A stretch of DNA of 64,000 nucleotides, taken from the NCBI RefSeq assembly GCF_039544105.1, contig NZ_BAABLA010000022.1, one strand, 5' to 3'. Shown in pieces: positions 24,822 to 34,135 of the stretch (the first letter of the stretch is position 1; each line of letters begins with the position of its first letter). This DNA comes from Haloechinothrix_A salitolerans (GTDB lineage: Bacteria > Actinomycetota > Actinomycetes > Mycobacteriales > Pseudonocardiaceae). The position numbers were made by a program, and so were the translations under genes. The notes beneath the pieces were generated by a model that saw nothing but the letters and a program-made list of their open reading frames with translations, was not told the DNA's origin and made no database searches.

Positions 24822-27074
24822 ATGTCCACGACCAGGCCCGCCCGTCGTCGGACATCGACCGCTCCGACCGTCCACAGCCTGCGCTCCGACGAGCCCGCAC
24901 CGGCTCGCCCAGAGGCCACCGGCGCCAGCCGGGAACTGCTCGCGCCTCCGGCCGCGAGCACGCGGCGTGCCAGTGGCCGGCGCACCCGGCCCGGACGATG
25001 GGTTCGGCGACTGCGCATGACGCGGAGCCGAGCGCTGGTGATGCTGGCGCTGAGCCTGGTCGTCCTGCTCGGCGGCACCCTCGCCGTCAGCGCCGCCGCA
25101 ACCCCCGGCGGTCCGGCCGCCGCCCAGCCCGCGCCGCCCCCGCCCCTGCCGCTACCGACCGTCGACCCGTGCACACCGGACTCGCCGTTGCCGGTCTGCC
25201 ATCTGCCCGCGCCCACGACCACTCCGCCGCTCACCGGCGTCCCGCTGCCGATCCCAACCGGGCCGAGCACGCCGGTGACGTGCTTCCCCGGTTCGCTGCA
25301 GTACGAGTGCACGCACCCGTCCACCACGCCGGCTCCTCCCCCGTGCACGGGGGAGGGCTGCATCCCACAACCGCCGACTTCGGCACCGCCCACCAATCCC
25401 GGTACCGGCCAGCCCGGCAGCGGTGACGACGGCGAGGCCGACTGCGGGATCACCGACATCGGCGGCTGCATCACCAACGCGATCAACGCGTTCTTCCGGG
25501 GCATCGTCACCGCCGCGCTCAACCCGCTGCTGGACTTGTTGTCCAAGACGCTGCTGACCACTCCGACGCCCGACTCGCTGCCGCGGATCGGGGAGCTGTG
25601 GACGAACTCCTGGCAGATCCTGCTCGCCTGCTACGGGATGTTGATCCTCATCGCCGGGATCCTGGTGATGGGCTACCAGACCCTGCAGACCCGGCACTCG
25701 ATCAAGGAGATCGCGCCCCGGATCGTGGTCGGGTTCCTCGCCGGAGCCCTGTCGCTGTGGGTGGCGACCAAGGGCATCCAGATCGCCAACGGACTTGCCC
25801 AGGCGGTGATGGGCGGCGGCCTGGACGCCAGCTCGGCCGGCGAGACGTTGAAGAACCTCGTTCTTGGGTCGCTCAACGGCGGGATCTTCATCATCTTCAT
25901 CGGCATCTTCCTCGCCGGGATGCTGATCGTCCTGCTGGTCACCTACGTCGTGCGCGTCGCGTTGACGGTGATCCTGATCGCCGGGGCACCGATCGCGCTG
26001 ATGTTCCACGCGCTCCCGCAGACCGAGGGCATCGCGCGCTGGTGGTGGAAAGCGTTCGGTGGCTGCCTGGCCATCCAGGTTGTGCAGTCGCTGACGTTGA
26101 TCACCGCGATGAAGGTGTTCCTCGCGCCCGGAGGGTTCACCTTGTTCGGCCCGACCGTCAGCGGGTTGGTCAACCTGCTCGTCGCGCTCGCGCTGATGTA
26201 CATCCTGTTCAAGATCCCGTTCTGGGTGCTGTCCTCGGTCAAGGGCAGTGGCGGTCGTTCGATCCTCGGCTCGATCGTGCGCGGCTTCATCGCCTACAAG
26301 ACCTTCGGCCTGCTCGGTGGCCGAGGCGGCGGTGGCCGCAAGCCGCGCCCGTCCGGTGGCGGCGGTGGTCGCGGAGGCAACGGGGGCGGCGGTCGCGGAC
26401 CAACGGACCCCTACGCCCACACCCGCACCACCGCTGACGGTCAGTACGTGCTGCCGCTGGCCGGTGTGCGCCGCAGCCGTCCGGCCGCCAAGCCCAAGCC
26501 CGCTCCCGCGCCGAAACCGAAGGCCGGGCAGGGCCGCCAGCTGGCGCTGCCACTCGGGGACGACTGGCCGGAGAATAAGCCGGTCCTCGGGCGCGACGGC
26601 CAGTACCGGTTGCCGCTGGACGCCGAGCGCGTCAAGCCGACGCCGCCTCCGGCATCGCCCAACCAGCCGGGCGGTCGGCGTCGGGGCGGGCAGCAGCTGG
26701 AGTTGCCGTTCGACCCGTACAAGGGCAACCGGCCGACGCGCTCCGGGCAGTACCCGCTGCCGCTGGACGGTGTGCGCCGCACGCCGCGCCCGTCGAGCCC
26801 GCCGCCTCCGGCCGCACCCCCGGCTCGGTCGCGCGGCACTCAGATGGAGCTGCCCTTCGATCCGTACAAGGGCAACCGGGCCACCCGCTCCGGGCAGTTC
26901 CCGCTCCCGCTGGACGGAGTGCGCCGCACGCCGCGCCCGTCGACCCCGCCACCGGCGACGCCACCACCGCGACCGGCCTCGCCCGCCGGGCAGCAGCTCC
27001 GGCTCCCGCTGGACCTGCCGAAACCACCGCGGCGCACCTCGCCGCCACCACCCAAGCCCGGAGGTAAGTCGTGA
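24822..27074 (+). CDS. TrbL/VirB6-like type IV secretion membrane protein with repeat-bearing tail
   Basis: This 750-residue protein has a basic start, a signal anchor (about 70-90), and a Pro-rich extracellular stretch with several cysteines (100-205). At least five membrane helices follow (about 270-480, for example WQILLACYGMLILIAGILVM and GIFIIFIGIFLAGMLIVLLV), like the multi-spanning channel proteins TrbL/VirB6. After a Gly-rich linker the cytoplasmic tail (about 530-750) carries eight QxxLPL/QxxLPF motifs in Pro-rich sequence. It starts 3 bases after the pilin gene and its stop overlaps the PrgI start (GTGA). Confidence 0.86.
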   Translation: MSTTRPARRRTSTAPTVHSLRSDEPAPARPEATGASRELLAPPAASTRRASGRRTRPGRWVRRLRMTRSRALVMLALSLVVLLGGTLAVSAAATPGGPAAAQPAPPPPLPLPTVDPCTPDSPLPVCHLPAPTTTPPLTGVPLPIPTGPSTPVTCFPGSLQYECTHPSTTPAPPPCTGEGCIPQPPTSAPPTNPGTGQPGSGDDGEADCGITDIGGCITNAINAFFRGIVTAALNPLLDLLSKTLLTTPTPDSLPRIGELWTNSWQILLACYGMLILIAGILVMGYQTLQTRHSIKEIAPRIVVGFLAGALSLWVATKGIQIANGLAQAVMGGGLDASSAGETLKNLVLGSLNGGIFIIFIGIFLAGMLIVLLVTYVVRVALTVILIAGAPIALMFHALPQTEGIARWWWKAFGGCLAIQVVQSLTLITAMKVFLAPGGFTLFGPTVSGLVNLLVALALMYILFKIPFWVLSSVKGSGGRSILGSIVRGFIAYKTFGLLGGRGGGGRKPRPSGGGGGRGGNGGGGRGPTDPYAHTRTTADGQYVLPLAGVRRSRPAAKPKPAPAPKPKAGQGRQLALPLGDDWPENKPVLGRDGQYRLPLDAERVKPTPPPASPNQPGGRRRGGQQLELPFDPYKGNRPTRSGQYPLPLDGVRRTPRPSSPPPPAAPPARSRGTQMELPFDPYKGNRATRSGQFPLPLDGVRRTPRPSTPPPATPPPRPASPAGQQLRLPLDLPKPPRRTSPPPPKPGGKS
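26442..27011 (+). repeat. Coding repeats: eight Q-[LYFM]-x-L-P-[LF] motifs in the TrbL-like tail
   Basis: The motifs are QYVLPL (541), QLALPL (573), QYRLPL (594), QLELPF (625), QYPLPL (643), QMELPF (674), QFPLPL (692) and QLRLPL (725). Two 49-residue units (625-673 and 674-722) are near-identical: ELPFDPYKGN, SGQ(Y/F)PLPLDGVRRTPRP. The motif resembles the hexapeptide QLxLPL by which several bacterial proteins bind the DNA sliding clamp. Confidence 0.8.
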
Positions 27075-28336
27075 CTTCGCCCGTTCGCATTCCCGCCGAC
27101 GTCGACATGGCCGACAAAGTGATCGGCCCGTTGACCGCCCGCCAACTAGCGATCCTCGCGGTGACCGGCCTGGTGCTCTACGCCGGGTGGACCACCACTC
27201 GAGCGGTTGTGCCGCTCCCGGTGTTCCTCGCGCTGGCCATCCCGATCGGGGTGAGCGCGGCGGTCATCGCGCTCGGTCAGCGCGATGGGATCTCGATGGA
27301 CCGCCTGCTGGTCGCCGCGATCCGGCAACGCATGGGACCGCGCCACCGGGTCGCCGCCCCCGAAGGCGTTCGCCCCGCGCCGGAATGGCTGACCAGCCAG
27401 ACCGCCTCCACGAGTGCGAACCGGACCGCTGGCAAGGGCAAGTCGGCCAAGGCCAGGAGCAAAGCGGCGGTGCCCGAGCAGATCTCGCCGTCGGCGTTGC
27501 GGCTGCCCGCCGAGGCGGTCACCGACACCGGGGTGGTCGACCTGGGCACCGACGGTCTGGCCGTCGTCGCGGTGGCCTCGACGGTGAACTTCGCGCTGCG
27601 GACGCCGTCCGAGCAGGAGTCTCTGGTCGCGTCCTTCGGCCGCTACTTGCACAGCCTGACCGCCCCGGTGCAGGTGCTGGTGCGCACCGAACGGCTCGAC
27701 CTGTCCGGCCAGATCGCCGAGCTGCGGGCGCGCGCGGGCGGGCTGCCGCACCCTGCGTTGGAGGCTGCCGCCGTCGAGCACGCCGACTACCTGGTGCAGC
27801 TCGGCGAGCAGACCGACCTGCTGCGGCGCCAGGTGCTGTTGATCCTGCGCGAGCCGATGGGTGCCGCTGGCCCGACTGACGGGCTCGGCGGCCCCGGCCC
27901 GCTGGCCGTGTTGTCCTCGCTGACCCGCGGCAAACGCCGCGCGAATGCCGAGACCACACAGGCGAGCGCCGGGGCGCGGCGGGCGGCGGAGTCACGGCTG
28001 GTGCGCCGCCTCAGTGAGGCGATCGAGCTGCTCGCTCCCGCCGGGATCGTGGTCACCCCGCTGGACGCCGGGCAGGCCACCGCCGTGCTCGCCTCGGCGT
28101 GCAACCCCGACACCCTACTGCCGCCCTCGGCGGCCCTGGCCGGTGCCGACGAGGTCATCACCACCGCCGGCAGCACCGACCCGGACGACGGCGACCTCGC
28201 CGAGGACCGCCCGTTCTGGCAGGGCGACGACCGTGCCGCGGTCGACCAGGACGAGTACGGCCCGGACGACGGCGAGGTCGACGACTGGGACTACGAGGAC
28301 GAAGACGACGACTACCCGGAGAGGGGGCGGTTGTGA
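27071..28336 (+). CDS. PrgI-family protein (SCO6880-type) of type IV secretion
   Basis: This 421-residue protein has an N-terminal PrgI domain: VRIPADVDMADKVIGPLTAR and two membrane helices (QLAILAVTGLVLYAGW; LPVFLALAIPIGVSAAVIAL). A cytoplasmic domain of about 300 residues resembles the N-terminal part of VirB4-like proteins, and a very acidic tail (DDDGEV..EDEDDDY) closes it. In Gram-positive systems PrgI anchors the VirB4 ATPase to the membrane. It starts with GTG overlapping the TrbL-like stop, and its own stop shares a base with the VirB4 start. Confidence 0.87.
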   Translation: MTSPVRIPADVDMADKVIGPLTARQLAILAVTGLVLYAGWTTTRAVVPLPVFLALAIPIGVSAAVIALGQRDGISMDRLLVAAIRQRMGPRHRVAAPEGVRPAPEWLTSQTASTSANRTAGKGKSAKARSKAAVPEQISPSALRLPAEAVTDTGVVDLGTDGLAVVAVASTVNFALRTPSEQESLVASFGRYLHSLTAPVQVLVRTERLDLSGQIAELRARAGGLPHPALEAAAVEHADYLVQLGEQTDLLRRQVLLILREPMGAAGPTDGLGGPGPLAVLSSLTRGKRRANAETTQASAGARRAAESRLVRRLSEAIELLAPAGIVVTPLDAGQATAVLASACNPDTLLPPSAALAGADEVITTAGSTDPDDGDLAEDRPFWQGDDRAAVDQDEYGPDDGEVDDWDYEDEDDDYPERGRL

Positions 28337-30288
28337 TGACCACCCGAACGCGGCGCGGCCAGCGCCGTCCCAACACTCGGCCCGCCGCGCACCACCGGGC
28401 AGCCGCGTTCACACCGGACGCCCTGTCCGTTGGCGCACGGCATCTCGAAGTCGGCAACGAATGGGTGTCCAGCTTCGCCGTGACCGGGTTCCCGCGTGAG
28501 GTCCACCCCGGCTGGCTCGCGCCCCTGCTGACCTACCCCGGCCGCCTCGACGTCGCGCTGCATGTCGAGCCGATCGACCCGGCCACCGCCGCCGCGCGGC
28601 TGAAGAAACAGCTCGCCAAACTCGAGTCGGGACGGCGGCACACCGCCGAGCACGGCCGCCTCTACGACCCGCAGGTCGAAGCCGCCACCGAAGACGCCTA
28701 CGACCTGTCCTCCCGCGTGGCGCGGGGCGAAGGCAAGCTGTTCCGCGTCGGGCTGTACCTCACGATCCACGCCCCGTCCGAGCGGGCGCTGGCCGACGAG
28801 GTAGCGGCGCTGCGCTCGCTGGCGGCGAGCCTGCTGCTCGACGCCAAGCACACCACCTACCGGTCGCTGCAGGGCTGGGTGTCGACCCTGCCGATGGGCC
28901 TGGACTTGATCGGGATGCGCCGCACCTTCGACACCTCCGCGCTCTCGGCGGCGTTCCCGTTCACCTCGCCCGACCTGCCCGCGGGCGATCCGACGTCGGT
29001 GGCCGCGCCGTCGGGAGTGCTCTACGGCTACAACGTCGGATCGCAGGGGCTGGTGCACTGGGATCGTTTCGGCGAGGGGATGCACAACCACAACTCCGTC
29101 ATTTTGGGCAGGAGTGGGGCGGGCAAGTCCTATCTGGTCAAGCTCGAACTCCTGCGCAGCCTGTACCGGGGAATCGAGATCGCGGTCGTCGATCCGGAGG
29201 ACGAGTACGCCCGCCTGGCCGCCGCCGTGGGCGGCACCTACGTCCATCTCGGTGCCCGCGACGTCCGGCTCAACCCGTTCGACTTGCCCATCCACACCCG
29301 CGCCGACGGCCGCCGGACCGCACCGAAAGACGCCCTCGTGCGGCGGTCGCTGTTCCTGCACACCGTCATCGCGGTGCTCGTCGGCAGTGAGCTGGAGGCC
29401 GCCGAGCGGGCCGCGCTGGACCGGGGCATCGCCGCGACCTACCAGTCGGTGGGGATCACCGCCGACGCCCGCACGTGGACTCGTCCCTCACCGACCTTGC
29501 GGACCTTGCGCGACCAGCTGGCCACCGCGGGCCAGGCCGGCGACCGGGCCGCCGCCGAGCTCGCGGCGAGGTTGCACCCGTTCGTCGAGGGCGCGTTCAA
29601 GCAGCTGTTCGACGGCCCGACGACCACCAATCCCGAAGGTCACCTGGTGGTGTTCAGCCTGCGGGACTTGCCCGACGAGCTGAAAGCCATCGGCACCCTG
29701 CTCACCCTGGACGCCGTCTGGCGGCGAGTGTCCAACCCCGCGATTCGCCGCCCGCGCCTGGTGGTCGTGGACGAGGCGTGGCTGTTGATGAAAGAAAAGT
29801 CGGGCGCGGAGTTCCTGTTCCGCATGGCCAAAGCCTCCCGGAAACACTGGGCAGGCTTGACCGTCGCGACCCAGGACACCGCCGATGTTCTCGGTAACGA
29901 TCTCGGCAAAGCCGTGGTGGCCAACGCCGCGACCCAAGTGCTGCTGCGGCAGGCGTCGCAGGCCATCGACGAGATCACCCAGACTTTCGATCTGTCGGCC
30001 GGGGAACGGCAATTCCTACTGTCGGCGGACCGAGGTCAGGGATTGCTGTCTGCGGGCACCCAGCGCGTCGCGTTCCAAAGTATTGCCTCGCCCACAGAGC
30101 ACTACCTCGTCACGAGTAATCCTGCCGAACTCGCCGGATACGCCGCGGACGTCGACCCCGGCGAGGCCGACGCCGAGGAGCAGTCCTTCGTGGACCTGGG
30201 CTTCGCCAGCGAGCAGGCGTATGCGGCTGAGGGCGATGAGTTCGGTTCGTTCGGTGCGGATGACGACATCGAACTCGACGCTGCCTGA
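28336..30288 (+). CDS. VirB4-type conjugation ATPase
   Basis: This 650-residue ATPase powers type IV secretion. It has Walker A GRSGAGKS at 258-265, Walker B RLVVVDEAW around 474-481, then ATQDTADVLGNDLGK and the conserved ...TQVLLRQ region. N-terminal residues 30-210 form the usual CagE/TrbE-like domain. The acidic tail (residues 615-650) is unusual and may bind a partner. ATG 28336 was chosen because it lies 1 base inside the PrgI stop; an open frame upstream only overlaps PrgI. Confidence 0.92.
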   Translation: MTTRTRRGQRRPNTRPAAHHRAAAFTPDALSVGARHLEVGNEWVSSFAVTGFPREVHPGWLAPLLTYPGRLDVALHVEPIDPATAAARLKKQLAKLESGRRHTAEHGRLYDPQVEAATEDAYDLSSRVARGEGKLFRVGLYLTIHAPSERALADEVAALRSLAASLLLDAKHTTYRSLQGWVSTLPMGLDLIGMRRTFDTSALSAAFPFTSPDLPAGDPTSVAAPSGVLYGYNVGSQGLVHWDRFGEGMHNHNSVILGRSGAGKSYLVKLELLRSLYRGIEIAVVDPEDEYARLAAAVGGTYVHLGARDVRLNPFDLPIHTRADGRRTAPKDALVRRSLFLHTVIAVLVGSELEAAERAALDRGIAATYQSVGITADARTWTRPSPTLRTLRDQLATAGQAGDRAAAELAARLHPFVEGAFKQLFDGPTTTNPEGHLVVFSLRDLPDELKAIGTLLTLDAVWRRVSNPAIRRPRLVVVDEAWLLMKEKSGAEFLFRMAKASRKHWAGLTVATQDTADVLGNDLGKAVVANAATQVLLRQASQAIDEITQTFDLSAGERQFLLSADRGQGLLSAGTQRVAFQSIASPTEHYLVTSNPAELAGYAADVDPGEADAEEQSFVDLGFASEQAYAAEGDEFGSFGADDDIELDAA

Positions 30289-30344
30289 CGCTGGCCGTCC
30301 CTTTTCTTGATTGCGCATTTCTTACTTTCTTGGAAGGACCCGTC

Positions 30345-32987
30345 ATGCTTTCCTGGATACCGGCTGCCCTCAACCACCCCGAGCTGTCCCATGTGTTGGC
30401 TGCTCACAGAATCGTGCGGACGAGCCTGTCGAATGGGTGGCTCGGGGATTACCTGCGCGACCCCGGCGGTGCGCTGCTCAGGCTGCTGGGTCACCTGCGG
30501 GACTGGGCGATCACCTGGGGGCCGTTTGTCGGCCCGGTGCTCGCCGTCGGCATCGCGGGCTTTGTGGTCGGCCGGCGCCGGTGGGCGCGGCGCTGCCACG
30601 CGAGGCTTCTCGCCGACGCCCGCCAGGTCACCGTGCTCGCCCCGCCCGCCGTCGATCCCGCCGGCGGCGCGGCCTTGTGGTCCAACCTCGTCGGGCTGCT
30701 GCGCCCGGCCTGGCGTCGGTGGTTCACCGGGCAGCCCCATGTGGCTTGCGAGTACACGTTCTCCGAGGCGGGGGTCGGCATCCGGCTGTGGGTACCTGGC
30801 GTGATCCCGCCCGGCCTGGTCGAGCGTGCCATCGAAGCCGCCTGGCCCGGCTCACACACGCGGGTCGGCACCGCCGACCCGCCCTTGCCACCGCCCGAAG
30901 CTGGGCAGCGTCGCCTGGTCGTCGGCGGCGAACTCCGTCTCGCCCGCTCCGAGGCGCTGCCGATCCGCACCGACTTCGACGCCGACCCGCTCCGTGCCCT
31001 GATCGGCGCCCCGGTCGGGCTCGGCCGAGACGAGTACGCCTGCGTGCAGATCCTCGCGCGCCCGGTCACCGGCCGCCGGGTCGCCAAAGCCCGGCGCTCC
31101 GCGCGGCGGGTGCACACCGGCGGCTCCACCCGAGTGGTCGGCCGCCTGCTCGACCTGGTCACTCCCGGCGTGAAATCCAGGTCCACGCGGAACACCGCGA
31201 AGTCCGGGGCGCTGCACAGCGATCCGCAGACCTCGCTCGAGTACGCGGCGCAGAACCGCGCCATCGTCGCCAAACAGCGCGGCTCTCAGTACGAGACGGT
31301 CGTCCGCTATGCCGTCGCCACCCTCCTGCCCGCCGACGCCACCGAGACCGAGGTCCGCCAGGCGCGGGATGTCGCCCGCGGCCGGGCACACGCGCTGGCC
31401 GCGAGCTTCGCCTCCTACACCGAGCACAACCACTACACCCGCCACCGCGTCCGGCACCCCGGCCCCGTGCTGGCCGACCGGCGACTCGGCAAGGGCGACC
31501 TGCTGTCCGTGGCCGAGCTGGCGGCCCTGGCGCACTTGCCGACCGACGAGGCGATTCCCGGCGTGCAGCGTGCCGGCGCCCGCGCGATCTCCCCGCCACC
31601 GGGCATCGCCACGCCCGGCCCGGAGGCCAAGCCGATCGGGGTCACCGACACCGGCCACGAACGCCCCGTGGCACTGCGCGTCCCCGACGCGCGGCACCAC
31701 CTGCACGTCATCGGCGCGACCGGCTCCGGCAAGTCCACCTTGCTGGGCAACATGATCCTCGCCGACGCCGAGGCCGGGCGCGGGATCGTGCTGATCGACC
31801 CCAAGGGCGACCTCGTCACCGACATGCTCTCCCGCCTGCCTCGCTCCGTGGCCGATCGGGTCGTGATCTTCGACGCCGACTCCAAGTCCCGGCCACCGTG
31901 CCTGAACCCGCTGGACGGCGGGGAAACCGACCTGACCGTCGACAACCTCGTCTCGGTGTTCCGGCGCGTCTACTCCGCGTTCTGGGGTCCGCGCACCGAC
32001 GACGTGATGCGCGCCGCCTGCCTGACCCTGCGCACCCAGGAAGGCGTCGCCACCCTCGCCGATCTACCCAAGCTGCTGGCCGATCCCGCCTTCCGATCAC
32101 GGGTCACCGCCGGGATCACCGACCCGGTGCTGCGCGGATTCTGGTCCTGGTACGAAGAACTCACCGACTCCTCCCGCAGCCAGGTGATCAGCCCGCTGAT
32201 GAACAAGCTGCGGGCGTTCCTGCTGCGGCCGTTCGTGCGCGACGCCATCGCGGGCGGACATTCCACAGTGGACATGGCGGAGGTGCTCGACGGCGGGATC
32301 TGCCTGGTGCGCATCCCCAAAGGCTCACTCGGCGAGGAAACCACCCGGCTGGTCGGGTCGCTGGTGGTCGCACGGACCTGGCAGGCGACCACCGCCCGTG
32401 CGCGCACGCTGCAACGCCAACGCCGGGACGCGTCGATGGTGATCGACGAATGTCACAACTTCTTGAATTTGCCCTACCCGATCGAGGACATGCTGGCCGA
32501 GGCGCGGGGCTTCCGGGTCGCGATGACCTTGGCGCATCAGCATCTTGGCCAGCTTCCGCGTGAGTTGCGGGAAGGCATGTCCACCAACGCTCGCAGCAAG
32601 ATCTTCTTCAACGCCTCCCCGGAGGACTCTCGCGAGCTATCCCGGCACACCGCGCCCCGGCTGTCCGATCACGACTTGGCGCACCTGGGCGTCTACCACG
32701 CCGCGGTCCGGCTTGTGCTCAACGGGGAAGAGGCACAGCCGTTCACCATGCGCACCCAGCCGCTTCCTCGTGCGATTCCCGGCCGCGCAAGGGAAATCCG
32801 CGGCATCGCCCGTCGTGCCTTGCGCAACCGAGTTCCTGGTGCCACCGCGTCCGGTGCGCAGGCGCCAGCCCGGCCTCCGCAGCGGCCCGTCGGGACCGCA
32901 GGGCAGACGCGGCCAACCAGCGGCGATCGCCGGGGCCAGTCCGGCGTCCGGGCGCGGAGCGCCGACCCGCGCCGCCAGCAGTCCTGA
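30345..32987 (+). CDS. VirD4/TraG-like coupling protein
   Basis: This 880-residue DNA-pumping ATPase of the type IV coupling family has an N-terminal membrane helix (WGPFVGPVLAVGIAGFVVGR), Walker A GATGSGKST at 457-465, Walker B MVIDE at 698-702 and the following AMTLAHQHLGQLPRELREGM. A Pro/Arg-rich tail ends the protein. It docks the relaxase-DNA complex to the secretion channel. GGAAGGA precedes ATG 30345, 57 bases after the VirB4 stop. Presence of both VirB4 and VirD4 indicates single-strand transfer rather than the FtsK-like TraB mode common in streptomycete plasmids. Confidence 0.92.
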   Translation: MLSWIPAALNHPELSHVLAAHRIVRTSLSNGWLGDYLRDPGGALLRLLGHLRDWAITWGPFVGPVLAVGIAGFVVGRRRWARRCHARLLADARQVTVLAPPAVDPAGGAALWSNLVGLLRPAWRRWFTGQPHVACEYTFSEAGVGIRLWVPGVIPPGLVERAIEAAWPGSHTRVGTADPPLPPPEAGQRRLVVGGELRLARSEALPIRTDFDADPLRALIGAPVGLGRDEYACVQILARPVTGRRVAKARRSARRVHTGGSTRVVGRLLDLVTPGVKSRSTRNTAKSGALHSDPQTSLEYAAQNRAIVAKQRGSQYETVVRYAVATLLPADATETEVRQARDVARGRAHALAASFASYTEHNHYTRHRVRHPGPVLADRRLGKGDLLSVAELAALAHLPTDEAIPGVQRAGARAISPPPGIATPGPEAKPIGVTDTGHERPVALRVPDARHHLHVIGATGSGKSTLLGNMILADAEAGRGIVLIDPKGDLVTDMLSRLPRSVADRVVIFDADSKSRPPCLNPLDGGETDLTVDNLVSVFRRVYSAFWGPRTDDVMRAACLTLRTQEGVATLADLPKLLADPAFRSRVTAGITDPVLRGFWSWYEELTDSSRSQVISPLMNKLRAFLLRPFVRDAIAGGHSTVDMAEVLDGGICLVRIPKGSLGEETTRLVGSLVVARTWQATTARARTLQRQRRDASMVIDECHNFLNLPYPIEDMLAEARGFRVAMTLAHQHLGQLPRELREGMSTNARSKIFFNASPEDSRELSRHTAPRLSDHDLAHLGVYHAAVRLVLNGEEAQPFTMRTQPLPRAIPGRAREIRGIARRALRNRVPGATASGAQAPARPPQRPVGTAGQTRPTSGDRRGQSGVRARSADPRRQQS

Positions 32988-33057
32988 CTCGACTTGGCCG
33001 CACCCGCAAAGACGGGCGGAAGTCCTTTTAGCACACCACTTTCCGGAGGTTCGCGTC

Positions 33058-34128
33058 ATGATTACCAATCCCACCAGGCAGCGCGCTCTTCGAGGCCACA
33101 AGGCGACGCGGCCAACGCCGCGCGCGGCGAACAACGCCGATCACCAGGCGGTGCTGGCGTGGCGGCTGACCCCGCGTGATCGGTGGATCATCCGGATGTT
33201 GCACGAGCACCGCGTGCTCACCTCCCACCAGATCACCGCGCTCGCGTTCCCGTCGTTCCGATCGGGTCGGATGCGGTTGCGGGAACTGTTCCAGTGGGGC
33301 GTGGTGGACCGGTTCCAGCCGTTCATCTCGGTCGGCACCGCGCCGATGCACTACGTCCTCGCGCCCGCCGGGGCAGCGGTGCTGGCCGCCGAGGACGGTC
33401 TGGACGTCAAGGAACTCGGCTACCGCCACGACCGCGCCTTCGGGGTGGCCCACTCGCTGCGGCTCGCGCACACCGTCGGTGTCGCCGAGTGGTTCACCGC
33501 CCTGGTTGACCGCGCTCGCCACAGTGGCGCCGACGAGCACAGCACGCTCGGTGCGTGGTGGTCGGAGGCCCGCTGCGCGCGGCACTTCGGGGATCTGATC
33601 AAGCCTGACGCCTACGGCCGGTGGGCCAGCGCAGCTGGGGAGATCGAGTTCTTCCTCGAGTACGACTTCGGCACCGAAGTCCTGGCCAAACTCGCCGGGA
33701 AACTGGCCGGCTACGCCGCCCTCGCCGAAGCCACCGGAATCACCACTCCGCTGCTGGTGTGGTTGCCGACTTCGCGGCGCGAGGCCACCGCACGCCGGCT
33801 GCTGGCGCGGGCCTGGCGCGAGCTCGACAACCCGCGCTCGGTCCCGGTCGCCACCGCCGCGGCCGAACTGCTCAACCCCGAGGCAGCGCACCCGAGTCCC
33901 GCCGACGAGGTCTGGCTGCCCCTGGACACCACCAGCGGTAACGCGGCGAGCACCCGGCGGGAGTTGCACCGGTTGCTCGACGCCTGGCCGCACGTCCCGC
34001 CACCCAGCACCGACGCGGGCAGCGAGTCGACTCTCGGACCGGACTCGACGCTGGCGCAGATGACCCCGGCGCCCGCGCCGATGCCGCCGGCCGCCATCTC
34101 ACGCGGGCCGAGCACAGGCAGGCGGTGA
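33058..34128 (+). CDS. Replication-relaxation family protein
   Basis: This 356-residue protein begins its domain with DHQAVLAWRLTPRDRWIIRM and a winged helix (HRVLTSHQITALAFPSFRSG), as in the Replic_Relax family from Gram-positive plasmids. A central region FGVAHSLRLAHTVGVAEWFT and EIEFFLEYDFGTEVLAKLAG with conserved acidic residues resembles a nuclease-like fold. GGAGG precedes ATG 33058. It may do the DNA processing for transfer or replication, since no ordinary relaxase is seen nearby; that role is inference. Confidence 0.85.
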   Translation: MITNPTRQRALRGHKATRPTPRAANNADHQAVLAWRLTPRDRWIIRMLHEHRVLTSHQITALAFPSFRSGRMRLRELFQWGVVDRFQPFISVGTAPMHYVLAPAGAAVLAAEDGLDVKELGYRHDRAFGVAHSLRLAHTVGVAEWFTALVDRARHSGADEHSTLGAWWSEARCARHFGDLIKPDAYGRWASAAGEIEFFLEYDFGTEVLAKLAGKLAGYAALAEATGITTPLLVWLPTSRREATARRLLARAWRELDNPRSVPVATAAAELLNPEAAHPSPADEVWLPLDTTSGNAASTRRELHRLLDAWPHVPPPSTDAGSESTLGPDSTLAQMTPAPAPMPPAAISRGPSTGRR

Positions 34129-34135
34129 GCACCCG

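Noticed and set aside
30311..32563. A 750-codon plus-strand frame overlapping the coupling protein
   Set aside because: It is in another frame of the VirD4-like gene, Arg/Pro-rich and without motifs; the frame at 30345 carries Walker A and B.
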